Assembly: GCA_052267165.1 (NCBI GenBank)
Contig: JBKQHO010000051.1
Location: 1 to 64,000, forward strand
Length of the DNA: 64,000 nucleotides
Origin: CAWICD01 sp052267165
GTDB taxonomy: Bacteria; Vulcanimicrobiota; Vulcanimicrobiia; Vulcanimicrobiales; Vulcanimicrobiaceae
Direction: 5' to 3'
Positions 31,346 to 38,634 of this stretch are shown here, piece after piece. The position numbers and the translations under genes are program-made. The notes beneath the pieces were generated by a model. That model was not told the origin of the DNA and searched no databases. It saw only the letters and a program-made list of their open reading frames with translations. Position 1 is the stretch's first letter, and every line of letters starts with the position of its first letter.

Positions 31346-31746
31346 TCGGGTGACCCAACTTTGGAAGTCAGCTCGCGAGCAAGCGCGTCGGCCTTCGTGC
31401 GGACGAGCTCGCGAATCTCGCGCACGCGCTCGGGAGGCTGGCCCTTCGGATCGGGTAGCCCCCAATCGTCGTCGATACGAGGCACGTCTTGAACGTCGCA
31501 ACCCATCGTGATGATGCGATCGGCTTTCGCTACGATCTCCGGCTCGAGCAGCTTCGGCCGAGCGCTCGAGATGTCAATGCCGGTCTCCGACATGACGGCG
31601 ACCACGCCCGGGTCGGGGCGATCTGCTGCTATGGTCCCAGCCGATGCGACTTCGACGGCGTCGCCGGCAAAATGCCGCAGGAACGCCTCTGCCATCTGGC
31701 TTCGGCCCGTATTGTGCTTGCAAACGAACAGGATGAACGGCTTCAT
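31342..31746 (-). CDS. arsC: Arsenate reductase, LMW-phosphatase type
   Basis: From ATG 31746 with GGAGAAAATC upstream; 134 residues. It has the P-loop FVCKHNTGRSQMAEAFLRH (~residues 6-24, CX5R nucleophile), a DRPDPG segment, and TMGCDVQDVPRIDDDWGLPD with the second cysteine and catalytic Asp. It reduces As(V) to As(III) with thioredoxin or mycothiol-type electron donors. The same reading frame is open upstream into an acetyltransferase tail (to 31866), but the ribosome site and family length fix the start at 31746. Stop overlaps arsM. Confidence 0.92.
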   Translation of the reverse strand: MKPFILFVCKHNTGRSQMAEAFLRHFAGDAVEVASAGTIAADRPDPGVVAVMSETGIDISSARPKLLEPEIVAKADRIITMGCDVQDVPRIDDDWGLPDPKGQPPERVREIRELVRTKADALARELTSKVGSPE

Positions 31747-31984
31747 GATTTTCTCCATTGCGAGGACGTCGACGACGCGACCATCAAGTGGCCCCTGCTC
31801 GGCAAAGACCCCGACTTTCCGGTAGCCCATCTTGCGGTAGAGGCGAGAACCGGCTTCGTTGAACGACTATGTGAACAAGACGACCTTATGAAAGTCGCGC
31901 TGCTTTGCGAAGGCTTCGATCGAACCGAGCAAGGCCGTGGTGACGCCGGTTGCGCTGGCGCTTCGGTCGACATAGCTCGGCGAT
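31747..31984 (-). pseudogene. Acetyltransferase (ArsN-like GNAT) remnant
   Basis: Minus-strand codons YVDRSASATGVTTALLGSIE, AFAKQRDFHKVVLFT, then a TAG at 31869-31867, then in the same frame SFNEAGSRLYRKMGYRKVG and DGRVVDVLAMEK. This is the second half of a phosphinothricin-type GNAT, commonly found in ars operons as ArsN. The first half is missing and a nonsense codon interrupts the rest. The frame then passes straight into arsC without a stop. Confidence 0.7.
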
Positions 31985-32195
31985 CCGCAAATCGAAGGGG
32001 ATGCCAGCAGCCTGTAAACGGCGCGTCGTCGCTGGCCGCTCGAAGTGCGCCCTGACTTATTTCGAGAATGAGATCGGCGAACTCGAAGGTCGCGGAGTCC
32101 TCGGATCGTTTAGCGGCGCCGCGGCCGAACAAGGTGCGATCGAAGGTCGCGCTCTTTTCCACGTCACCCTTCGCGAAGCGAAGATATGTGCTCAT
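31985..32195 (-). pseudogene. ArsI/CadI-like VOC protein, N-terminal remnant
   Basis: ATG 32195 overlaps the arsR stop. The ~70 codons read MSTYLRFAKGDVEKSATFDR, TLFGRGAAKRSEDSATFEF and ISQGALRAASDDAPF, the first vicinal-oxygen-chelate half of the CadI/ArsI family (ArsI cleaves C-As bonds). The sequence joins the acetyltransferase remnant near 31985, apparently by a deletion that removed the second half of this gene and the first half of the next. Confidence 0.6.
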
Positions 32196-32524
32196 GCGAG
32201 CACTCCCGCCGGGAACACGACCGACAGCGCCGACGCCAGCCGCTCTCGAGCGTTGGCAGCAAGCGTGTAGTAGACCCATGTGCCGCGGCGTACCGATGTT
32301 ACGAGTTCCGCATCCTTGAGCAACTTGAGATGATGCGAGACGGTCGACTGATTGAGGTCGAGGCCGGACGTGAAATCGCACACGCAAACCTCATGCTCGG
32401 TGCGGGCAAGCGTCGCGAGGATCGTTACGCGTGCGGGATCTGCAAGCGCTTTAAAGAGCGCCGCCTCCGCCGTCAGGTCGCGATCATAGACGGCCGCTTC
32501 AGGGCAGGACCTCTGCATCGACAT
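32192..32524 (-). CDS. arsR: Arsenic-responsive repressor
   Basis: A 110-residue ArsR/SmtB winged-helix protein. It shows LFKALADPARVTILATL, the As(III)-sensing EVCVCDFT (~residues 44-51, ELCVCDL-type) and the recognition helix QSTVSHHLKLLKDAELV. It represses its own operon until As(III) binds the cysteines. It is the first gene of the ars cluster and its start codon lies at the predicted transcription start of the promoter at 32531-32559. Confidence 0.93.
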   Translation of the reverse strand: MSMQRSCPEAAVYDRDLTAEAALFKALADPARVTILATLARTEHEVCVCDFTSGLDLNQSTVSHHLKLLKDAELVTSVRRGTWVYYTLAANARERLASALSVVFPAGVLA

Positions 32525-32530
32525 TCATCA

Positions 32531-32559
32531 ATACTACGAGCTCAATCGATGTTTGTCAA
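32531..32559 (-). promoter_or_regulatory. arsR promoter with overlapping operator
   Basis: On the minus strand TTGACA (32559-32554), 17 bases, TAGTAT (32536-32531). The -10 box ends six bases before ATG 32524, so the mRNA is probably leaderless. An imperfect inverted repeat CATCGAT ... ATTGATG overlaps the spacer and -10 box, the expected place and sequence type for an ArsR operator. Confidence 0.75.
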
Positions 32560-32823
32560 TATAGCCTATCGCGCTGCCAGATCACGCTCAGGGCGCCTTT
32601 GCCGAGGTTGCGCCGACGCAAGGTGCCTAACCCGGAGACCCGCTGGCATCGATCCCCGAATAGCGGCGCCGACATTGAAGGGCAGATAGCGCATTTTGGC
32701 GGCGACCGAGGGGAGCTTTGCAAAGGCGGCGTTCATCGCGCCGGACCTTCGCCTCGGAGATCGGTTCAACGCCTCAGTGTTTCTGCGCCCCCTCACCGAC
32801 AAAGGAGAACTGGTTGCGCGGTA

Positions 32824-33312
32824 TCAGCGCACGGCGCGGGGCGGGCAGAGGCAGCCGAAGCGCGCCAGCTCGTCGACCACGTGCGTCTCGAGCGCGCCGA
32901 GCGCGGCCTGCACCGGCGCCGAGAACTCGGTGCCCACGGTGAGCGCAGCCGGTTCGATGCCGTGCAGGACGACGGCCTGCGGCGCGCAGTCGAGCAGCGT
33001 CGCGGCCGCCAGCAGATCGGAGAGCGCGACGTCGTGCGAGGAGAGACCCGCGCCCAGCACGGCCGGCACGTCTTTGCCTTCGAGCCGCACCAAGTCGCCG
33101 GCGCGTCCCCCGTTCGCGACCGCGTCGACCACGACCAGCACGCGCCGCCCTGCGATGCGGTCGAGCAGTTCCAAGCCGAGCGTTCCACCGTCGACGACTT
33201 CGAGCTCCGCGGGTACGTGACGGCGCTCCGGAAAGGTCGCAGCGAACCAGGCGCCCAGGCCGTCGTCAGCGAGCAGCACGTTTCCGATGCCCAGGAGCAG
33301 AACGTCGCTCAT
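32824..33312 (-). CDS. hyaD: Hydrogenase maturation endopeptidase
   Basis: A 162-residue protease of the HyaD/HybD/HupD family from ATG 33312, overlapping the cytochrome gene by four bases. It shows LLLGIGNVLLADDGLGAWFA with the first nickel-binding acidic residue, VVDGGTLGLELLDRI, VVVDAVANGG and the histidine in SSHDVALSD. It removes the C-terminal peptide of the large subunit after nickel insertion, at the His of the DPCMACAVH motif encoded 1.2 kb upstream. Its C-terminus CLCPPRAVR is unusual but short. Confidence 0.92.
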   Translation of the reverse strand: MSDVLLLGIGNVLLADDGLGAWFAATFPERRHVPAELEVVDGGTLGLELLDRIAGRRVLVVVDAVANGGRAGDLVRLEGKDVPAVLGAGLSSHDVALSDLLAAATLLDCAPQAVVLHGIEPAALTVGTEFSAPVQAALGALETHVVDELARFGCLCPPRAVR

Positions 33313-34022
33313 CCGGCCTTGGTGGTACGTGCTGACGCCGGCGGCTTGTACCCGACCGGCGCCGTCTTGTAGCCGCTGATGATGCTCGAGATCTCGCCCT
33401 CGCGGCTTTCGACGTCGAATAGCGTCGCGCTGTAGATGTGGTGCACGACGAAGGCCAACAGCAGCCACATGCCCATGTAGTGCACTAGGTGCACGGTCTG
33501 CGGCGAGGCCAGATGGAAGATCCAGCCGAAGGCCACGCTCCACCCGCCGCCCCACGCGAAGGTCAGCATCGCGAAGCCGGTCACGATCTCGAGCAGAAAC
33601 AGCGCGAGCACGAGCGTGTAGGTCGAGGCCGCGAGCGCGTTGTGTCCCACGCCTCCGGGCAGCCGGCGGCGCAGGAACAGGTAGTACAGCAGCGTGCGCT
33701 TCATCGAGGCGCGGCCTTCGGCCGTGAACACCGGAAAGAACGCGCGGTACGACGCCCAACGGTTGCCGATCAGCGAGAAGTAGAGCCGGAAGGCGACGCT
33801 CGACGCGAAGATGCAGCCGGTGAGCAAGTGGATCGCTTGGGCCCAGCGCATCGTGAAGGCGCCGCCGGGCAAGAACGGCGTGGCGATGTACATGCCGGTC
33901 GCGCTCAAGACGCCGATCGCGATCACGTTGATCCAGTGGGTCAGCCGTACCGGCAGCTCCCAGACATAGACGATGCCGGCTTCTTCCTCTTCCGCGGTGC
34001 GTTGGTCTGCTACGTGCTGCAT
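33309..34022 (-). CDS. hyaC: Hydrogenase b-type cytochrome subunit
   Basis: A 237-residue integral membrane protein with four to five helices. Candidate haem histidines lie in RLTHWINVIAIGVLSATG, AQAIHLLTGCIFASSVAFRL and VHLVHYMGMWLLLAFVVHH followed by IYS. This is the Ni,Fe-hydrogenase I cytochrome b (HyaC/HupC), which anchors the HyaAB dimer at the periplasmic face and passes electrons from H2 to quinone. It starts two bases after the large-subunit stop and ends overlapping hyaD. Confidence 0.92.
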   Translation of the reverse strand: MQHVADQRTAEEEEAGIVYVWELPVRLTHWINVIAIGVLSATGMYIATPFLPGGAFTMRWAQAIHLLTGCIFASSVAFRLYFSLIGNRWASYRAFFPVFTAEGRASMKRTLLYYLFLRRRLPGGVGHNALAASTYTLVLALFLLEIVTGFAMLTFAWGGGWSVAFGWIFHLASPQTVHLVHYMGMWLLLAFVVHHIYSATLFDVESREGEISSIISGYKTAPVGYKPPASARTTKAG

Positions 34023-34024
34023 GG

Positions 34025-35740
34025 TTATACGGAAGCCTCGACCCTGACGACGAGCTTGCGTTCGGCGTCGGTGACGTGCACGGCGCAGGCCATGCAGGGA
34101 TCGAAGGAGTGAATCGTGCGCAGGATCTCGAGCGGGCGCTGCGGGTCGGCGACCGGCGTCCCGACCAGCGCGGATTCGTACGGTCCCGGCGTTCCGGCCG
34201 CGTCACGCGGCGAAGCGTTCCAGGTGGTCGGTACGACGCACTGGTAATTCGCGACGGCGCCGTCCTTGACGTGCATCCAGTGGGCGAGCGAACCGCGCGG
34301 CCCTTCGTGCGGGCCCCAGCCCTCGGAATCGGCCGGCCAGGTCGACGGATCCCAGTGCGTGCCGTCGTGCACGCGCAGGTCGCCGCGCTCGATGTTCGCG
34401 ACCAGCTCCTCGTGCCAGCGCAGCAGTTGGTCGGCCATAAGCTGCGTCTCGATGCCGCGCGCGACCACGCGGCCGAGCGTCGAGAACAGCGCGGACGGCG
34501 GAAGGCCGAGCGCGTGCAGCGTCCCGTCGACGGCTTTGCGGACGTCGGTGTTGCCCGAGGCGTAGGCGACGAGCAGACGCGCCAGCGGGCCGACTTCCAT
34601 CGCTTTCCCGTCGTAGCGCGGCGCCTTGACCCACGAGTACTTGCCGTCGGTCTCGAGCATCGCGTAGGGCGGCGTGGGGCCGGTGTAGTGGGGCGTCGTC
34701 TCGCCGTTGCGCGGGTGCTTCTGGGCGCGGTCGCCTTCGCCGTACGTGTACCACGAGTGGGTCACGAACTCGCCGATGCGCCGCTCGTCGAAGGGCACGA
34801 CGCGGCTGAGGTCGCGCTTCTCGATGATGCCGCGCGGCACCCAGAAGGTGCTCGGATCGCTCGAGCCCGCGCCGGGGAAGTCGCCGTAGCACAGGTAGTT
34901 GCCGGTTCCCGCGCCGTAGCGCGCCCAGTCCTTGTACGCGGCGCCGATGGCGAGCAGGTCGGGGAGGTAGACCTGATCGACGAACGTCCTGGCGAATTGC
35001 AGCAGGCGCAATTGCTCGGCGAGCCGCGCGTCGTTGATTGCGACCTGGCTCGTCGGGTCGATCGGCAGCGACATGCCGCCCAGCAGATAAGTTTGCGGAT
35101 GCGGGTTCTTGGCGCCGAGGATCGCCTGCACTTTGATGACGTCGCGCTGCCACTCGAGTGCTTCGAGATAGTGCGCGACGGCGAGCAGGTCGACCGCCGG
35201 CGGGAGCTCGTATGCGGGGTGCCCCCAGTAGCCGTTGCGGAAGAGGCCCAGATCGGCGTCGGACCGCGCGAGCGCGCGCAAGCGGTCTTGCACGCTCTTG
35301 AAGTAGTCGCGGCTCGATTTGGGCCAGGGCGAGATCGACTGGGCGACGCGCGCCGTCTCGGCCGGGTCGGCGCGCAGCGCGCCCATCACGTCGACCCAGT
35401 CGAGCGCGTGCAGATGATAGAAGTGCACGACGTGGTCCTGCACCCACTGCGTTCCGGCAATGATGTTGCGCATCAGGCGCGCGTTGTCGGGGATCTGCAC
35501 GCCGAGCGCGTCCTCGGCGCTGCGCACCGAGGCGAGCGCGTGAACCGTGGTGCACACGCCGCAGATGCGCTGCGCGAAGAGCCACGCGTCGCGCGGATCG
35601 CGCCCGCGCATGACCAGCTCCATTCCGCGGAACATCGTGCTCGAGCTCCAGGCCTCGCTGACGTGTCCGTTCTCGACCTGCGCCTCGATGCGCAGGTGTC
35701 CCTCGATGCGGGTCAGCGGGTCGATCGCGATACGCGTCAC
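34025..35740 (-). CDS. hyaB: Uptake [NiFe] hydrogenase large subunit
   Basis: Start GTG 35740 overlaps the small-subunit stop; the frame is open further upstream but that is the shadow of hyaA. The 571-residue product begins VTRIAIDPLTRIEGHLRI. The four nickel ligands are in RICGVC (~residues 60-65) and DPCMAC (~548-553), followed by AVH, the processing site, and a 16-residue C-terminal peptide for HyaD to remove. Other conserved blocks: HALDWVDVMG, KNPHPQTYLLGGM and SWYTYGEGD. H2 is oxidised in the periplasm. No hypABCDEF maturation genes are in the window, so these must be elsewhere. Confidence 0.96.
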   Translation of the reverse strand: MTRIAIDPLTRIEGHLRIEAQVENGHVSEAWSSSTMFRGMELVMRGRDPRDAWLFAQRICGVCTTVHALASVRSAEDALGVQIPDNARLMRNIIAGTQWVQDHVVHFYHLHALDWVDVMGALRADPAETARVAQSISPWPKSSRDYFKSVQDRLRALARSDADLGLFRNGYWGHPAYELPPAVDLLAVAHYLEALEWQRDVIKVQAILGAKNPHPQTYLLGGMSLPIDPTSQVAINDARLAEQLRLLQFARTFVDQVYLPDLLAIGAAYKDWARYGAGTGNYLCYGDFPGAGSSDPSTFWVPRGIIEKRDLSRVVPFDERRIGEFVTHSWYTYGEGDRAQKHPRNGETTPHYTGPTPPYAMLETDGKYSWVKAPRYDGKAMEVGPLARLLVAYASGNTDVRKAVDGTLHALGLPPSALFSTLGRVVARGIETQLMADQLLRWHEELVANIERGDLRVHDGTHWDPSTWPADSEGWGPHEGPRGSLAHWMHVKDGAVANYQCVVPTTWNASPRDAAGTPGPYESALVGTPVADPQRPLEILRTIHSFDPCMACAVHVTDAERKLVVRVEASV

Positions 35741-36828
35741 GGTTTCTGCTCTTCCTCTTCTCCGTGCTGGAGCGGGGCGACACGCTCGGCGACGGCGGCC
35801 ATGATGCCGTGCACCAGGAACAGCAAGCCGGTTCCGGCGATGATGCCCACGCCGATCTGCTCCGCCCTCGTCTCGACGCCGAAGCCGGGCACCTCGGGCA
35901 GCCGGTCGTAGAACGGCGTGTTCGCGTCCCAGAACTGCGGCTCCGAACAGCCGATGCAGCCGTGGCCTGCGCCGACCGGCCAGCTCGTTCCGCCGTTCCA
36001 GCGCACGATCGGACAGTTGTGGTGCGTGGTCGGGCCCTTGCAGCCCATCTTGTAGAGGCACCAGCCTTTGCGATGGGCCTCGTCGCCCCACGTCTCGACG
36101 AACTCGCCCGCGTCGTAGTGCGCCCGCCGCTCGCAGCTGTCGTGAATGAGCTGACCGTACGCGAACAGCGGCCGGCCTAGCTGATCGGTCGCGGGCAGCG
36201 TCCCAAAGGTCAAGTAGTGAACGAACGTAGCGGCCACGTTGGCACCATTGACGGGACAGCCCGGAAGGTTGACGACCGAGATTCCGGGGACGGCCTCGCC
36301 GATGCCGAGCGCGCCGGTCGGATTGGGCCGCGCGCGCGGCCAGCCGCCGTAGGAGGCGCAGGCGCCGACCGCGATCGTCGCGGCCGCGTTGCCGCAGACC
36401 TCGCGCGCGATGTCGAGCGCGCTGCGGCCGCCGATCGTGCAGTAGCCTTCGCCCGTCGGGATCGCGCCCTCGACGACCGCGATGTAGCGGCCGCGCTCGC
36501 CGATCGCCTGGCGCAGCGAACGTTCGGCGGCCGCGCCCGAGGGCGCCATCAGGGTCTCGTGATAGTCGAGCGAGACGAGATCGAGCACCATGTCGGCGAA
36601 CGACGGGTTCTCGGCGCGCAGCGTCGACTCGGTGCAGCCGGTGCAGCCCTGGAACTCGAGCCAAACGACGCTGGGCCGTTTGACGGAACCGAGCGCGGAA
36701 GCGATCGCCGGCGCGTACGATTCCGGCAAGGCCAGTGTGGCGGCCATCGCGCTGCAAAACCCGACGAAGCTGCGCCGCGAAACGCCGCGCTGCCTCAGTG
36801 CCGTCAGTAAACCGCCGTCACGCTTCAT
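35737..36828 (-). CDS. hyaA: Uptake [NiFe] hydrogenase small subunit
   Basis: A 363-residue subunit with a twin-arginine signal (SRRSFVGFCSAMAATLALP, residues ~18-36) that carries the folded dimer across the membrane, and a C-terminal anchor helix (IGVGIIAGTGLLFLVHGIMA). The proximal cluster motif is EFQGCTGCTES, and the second region GACASYGGWP; both lack the extra cysteines that mark oxygen-tolerant (group 1d) enzymes. Distal and medial clusters are seen in IHDSCERRAHYD, WCLYKMGCKGP, HNCPIVRWNGG and GHGCIGCSEPQFWD. First gene of a four-gene operon with overlapping junctions. Confidence 0.96.
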   Translation of the reverse strand: MKRDGGLLTALRQRGVSRRSFVGFCSAMAATLALPESYAPAIASALGSVKRPSVVWLEFQGCTGCTESTLRAENPSFADMVLDLVSLDYHETLMAPSGAAAERSLRQAIGERGRYIAVVEGAIPTGEGYCTIGGRSALDIAREVCGNAAATIAVGACASYGGWPRARPNPTGALGIGEAVPGISVVNLPGCPVNGANVAATFVHYLTFGTLPATDQLGRPLFAYGQLIHDSCERRAHYDAGEFVETWGDEAHRKGWCLYKMGCKGPTTHHNCPIVRWNGGTSWPVGAGHGCIGCSEPQFWDANTPFYDRLPEVPGFGVETRAEQIGVGIIAGTGLLFLVHGIMAAVAERVAPLQHGEEEEQKP

Positions 36829-37164
36829 CGATCCACCGTAACACGTTCTTAGCGAAGGTCTTGTGAAACTGCAGGCGGCGCAATGCCGCCAGTCATGAAG
36901 ATCCGGAGAAGAACGCTGCGCGAAGATAAGCGCAGGCGTCCGGTTTTAGCATGTGGACGGGATGCTGCAAACGACTCGCCCGGCACGCGCTGACAGATGA
37001 CACCTGAGTGCGAACTTCCACGGTTTGCCAATCGGAACTATGCTCGTGCGAGCAGAACGCGCCGCACGTCGGGAATGCTTCGTGCGAAATACACCGGTTG
37101 AACTGCGACTTTTCGCACTCGTCGCGAATTGGACGGTATGCCGAAATAGATTAGCTCTTGTGCT
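36829..37164. other. Upstream region of the hydrogenase operon
   Basis: 336 bases without a gene. Symmetric elements are visible: GGCGGC-GCAAT-GCCGCC (36874-36890), TGCTCG-TG-CGAGCA (37041-37054), and a distant 9-bp inverted repeat GAGTGCGAA (37006-37014) / TTCGCACTC (37112-37120). These are candidate regulator sites or leader hairpins for hyaA. No clear sigma70 promoter was found. Confidence 0.45.
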
Positions 37165-38061
37165 TTAGCTATTTGCGGATCTGACGGCAATCCATTCCCG
37201 GCTACCGAAAAACCTCGTCGAGAAGGACGCGATCTCGGCGGCGAACGTCAGCAACGCCGCCGGTTCGGCCGCGCGCGGGCTGCTCGCGAGCGCATAACAG
37301 AACGCGCCGTGAAAGACGTCGCCGGCCGCGAGCGTGTCGACCACGGCGCGCTGGGGCACCGCGACCCGGCCCGAGCCGTGCGGCGCGCGCCAGACGACGG
37401 GTTCGGCTCCGTGCGTAACGCAGGCGAGGCGAATGCCGGCCGAGAGCAGCGCTTCGAGCATTGCCGCTTCACCCTGCACGCCGGGCATGCTGAAATCGGC
37501 CGAGCAGATGGCCACGTCGACGAGCGGCAACAGCTCGGGAAGCACCGTTTTCCAACTTCCGCCGTCGAGGACGTTCGTCACGCCGTGCGCGCGCGCCTGG
37601 CGCGCGGCCGCCAGGGCGAGCTCGGGATAGTTGCCGTCGCACAAGACGACCGCGCTCTTCGCGATCGCGTCGCGCGCCTCGGGCTGTAAGCGCGCGACGC
37701 GGTCGCGCCCGTCGATCGAGACGACGGCGCGTTCGCCGCTGCCGGCGGTCACGAGGACGGTCGAGACCGGCAAGCCGGTATCGTCAGGCGCCGCGCCGTC
37801 GACGAGCCTGACGCGCTGCGCGCTCAGATCGGCGCGAACCGCTGCGACGAGCGGGCCGCCGCCCAACGCCGTCGCGAGCGTGGCCGCTCCACCCAGCGCG
37901 CTGAAGGCGACCGCGGCGTTCGCCGCCGGGCCGCCCGCGACGACCGCCTGCCGCTTCGCGCGTAATTTTTGGTTGCTGCGCGGCACGCTCTCGACTTCGT
38001 AGATGAGATCGAGCGTCGTCATTCCGACAAACGTGCCGGCGGGGGCCGGCGTTTTGGACAT
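37165..38061 (-). CDS. PfkB-family sugar kinase
   Basis: From ATG 38061, 298 residues. It shows the N-terminal PfkB signature region (RQAVVAGGPAANAAVAFSAL, ~residues 33-52), an ATP-site segment CVTHGAEPVVWRAP and the second signature VVDTLAAGDVFHGAF (~240-254) with the catalytic base Asp; the usual GAGD reads AAGD. It is most like ribokinase/sulfofructose-kinase-type enzymes and phosphorylates a sugar or nucleoside hydroxyl with ATP. Substrate cannot be told from context. Divergent from the hya operon direction only by neighbouring spacer; no operon partners. Confidence 0.85.
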   Translation of the reverse strand: MSKTPAPAGTFVGMTTLDLIYEVESVPRSNQKLRAKRQAVVAGGPAANAAVAFSALGGAATLATALGGGPLVAAVRADLSAQRVRLVDGAAPDDTGLPVSTVLVTAGSGERAVVSIDGRDRVARLQPEARDAIAKSAVVLCDGNYPELALAAARQARAHGVTNVLDGGSWKTVLPELLPLVDVAICSADFSMPGVQGEAAMLEALLSAGIRLACVTHGAEPVVWRAPHGSGRVAVPQRAVVDTLAAGDVFHGAFCYALASSPRAAEPAALLTFAAEIASFSTRFFGSREWIAVRSANS

Positions 38062-38160
38062 CGTTGCGCGCGGTTTGTGCGCCGGGCGGAATTTCCTTGC
38101 GCTCGCTCGATGGTCAAAGTCAAAGCGAGGGCCGCTCGTGCCGATAATGATGGGGAAAGC

Positions 38161-38364
38161 ATGAACGGCTCCGAGCCGCGTCAGGTCTGCGATCAGGTCG
38201 AACTCGTCACGCTGCTGGCCTTGGGACTCGGCATCGTCGTCGGTTTCGTCGGCAGCTTGGCGCTCACCACATTCTTCGATCAAGCGCTGTCGTTTTGCCT
38301 GAGCATCTCTTCGCTGGCCCTGTTCATGAGCCGCGCCCGGGAGTTCGCAGCCGAGGACCGCTGA
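38161..38364 (+). CDS. Small membrane protein
   Basis: A 67-residue protein from ATG 38161 with GGGGAAAG upstream. It has two hydrophobic helices (LVTLLALGLGIVVGFVGSLA and FCLSISSLALFM) flanked by charged ends. It runs divergently from the PfkB kinase gene. Function unknown. Confidence 0.6.
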   Translation: MNGSEPRQVCDQVELVTLLALGLGIVVGFVGSLALTTFFDQALSFCLSISSLALFMSRAREFAAEDR

Positions 38365-38454
38365 GCGCGCAAGGCTGAGGCCGCTTCAGCCACGTGAGGC
38401 GAGCGTCGGTAGCGCCATACAGCGCGGGCGGCTTCCACGTTCTTGGCGTAGCCG

Positions 38455-38535
38455 TGCCTCGTAGCCGTAGCCGTGCGTCGTAGCCGAAGCCCGAGCGTCC
38501 GTAGGGCCCAGAGCCGAGCGTTAGCCGTAGCCGTG
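38455..38535. repeat. Degenerate GTAGCC-rich repeat
   Basis: Several copies of GTAGCCGTAGCCGTGCGTC-like units in a row (for example 38467-38491 and 38521-38540). On the minus strand these would read Gly-Tyr repeats, like the adjacent Tyr/Gly-rich secreted protein genes, so it may be a decayed piece of one. Confidence 0.5.
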
Positions 38536-38564
38536 CGCCGCAGGCGGCGCCCAGGATCTCAAGC

Positions 38565-38600
38565 AACAGCCCGGCCCCGCGAGTGCGAAGCCGGGCTGTT
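38565..38600 (-). terminator. Terminator hairpin after the Ser/Gly-rich secreted protein
   Basis: A perfect 11-bp stem AACAGCCCGGC / GCCGGGCTGTT with a 14-nt loop, 35 bases past the stop at 38635. T-rich bases on the plus side (TTTGCGTTGTTG) mean it could also serve transcription from the left. Confidence 0.7.
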
Positions 38601-38634
38601 TGCGTTGTTGGGCCGAAAGCTGCGGGGCTATCGC

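Noticed and set aside
32566..32802. 78-codon minus frame upstream of arsR
   Set aside because: Arg/Pro-rich composition typical of shadow frames in GC-rich DNA; no ribosome site.
33313..34206. Extension of the hyaD frame to 460 residues
   Set aside because: It is the shadow of the cytochrome gene; ATG 33312 with a four-base overlap is the true start.
35741..36757. N-terminal extension of the hydrogenase large-subunit frame to 910 residues
   Set aside because: The extra part is the out-of-frame shadow of hyaA; the real start is GTG 35740.
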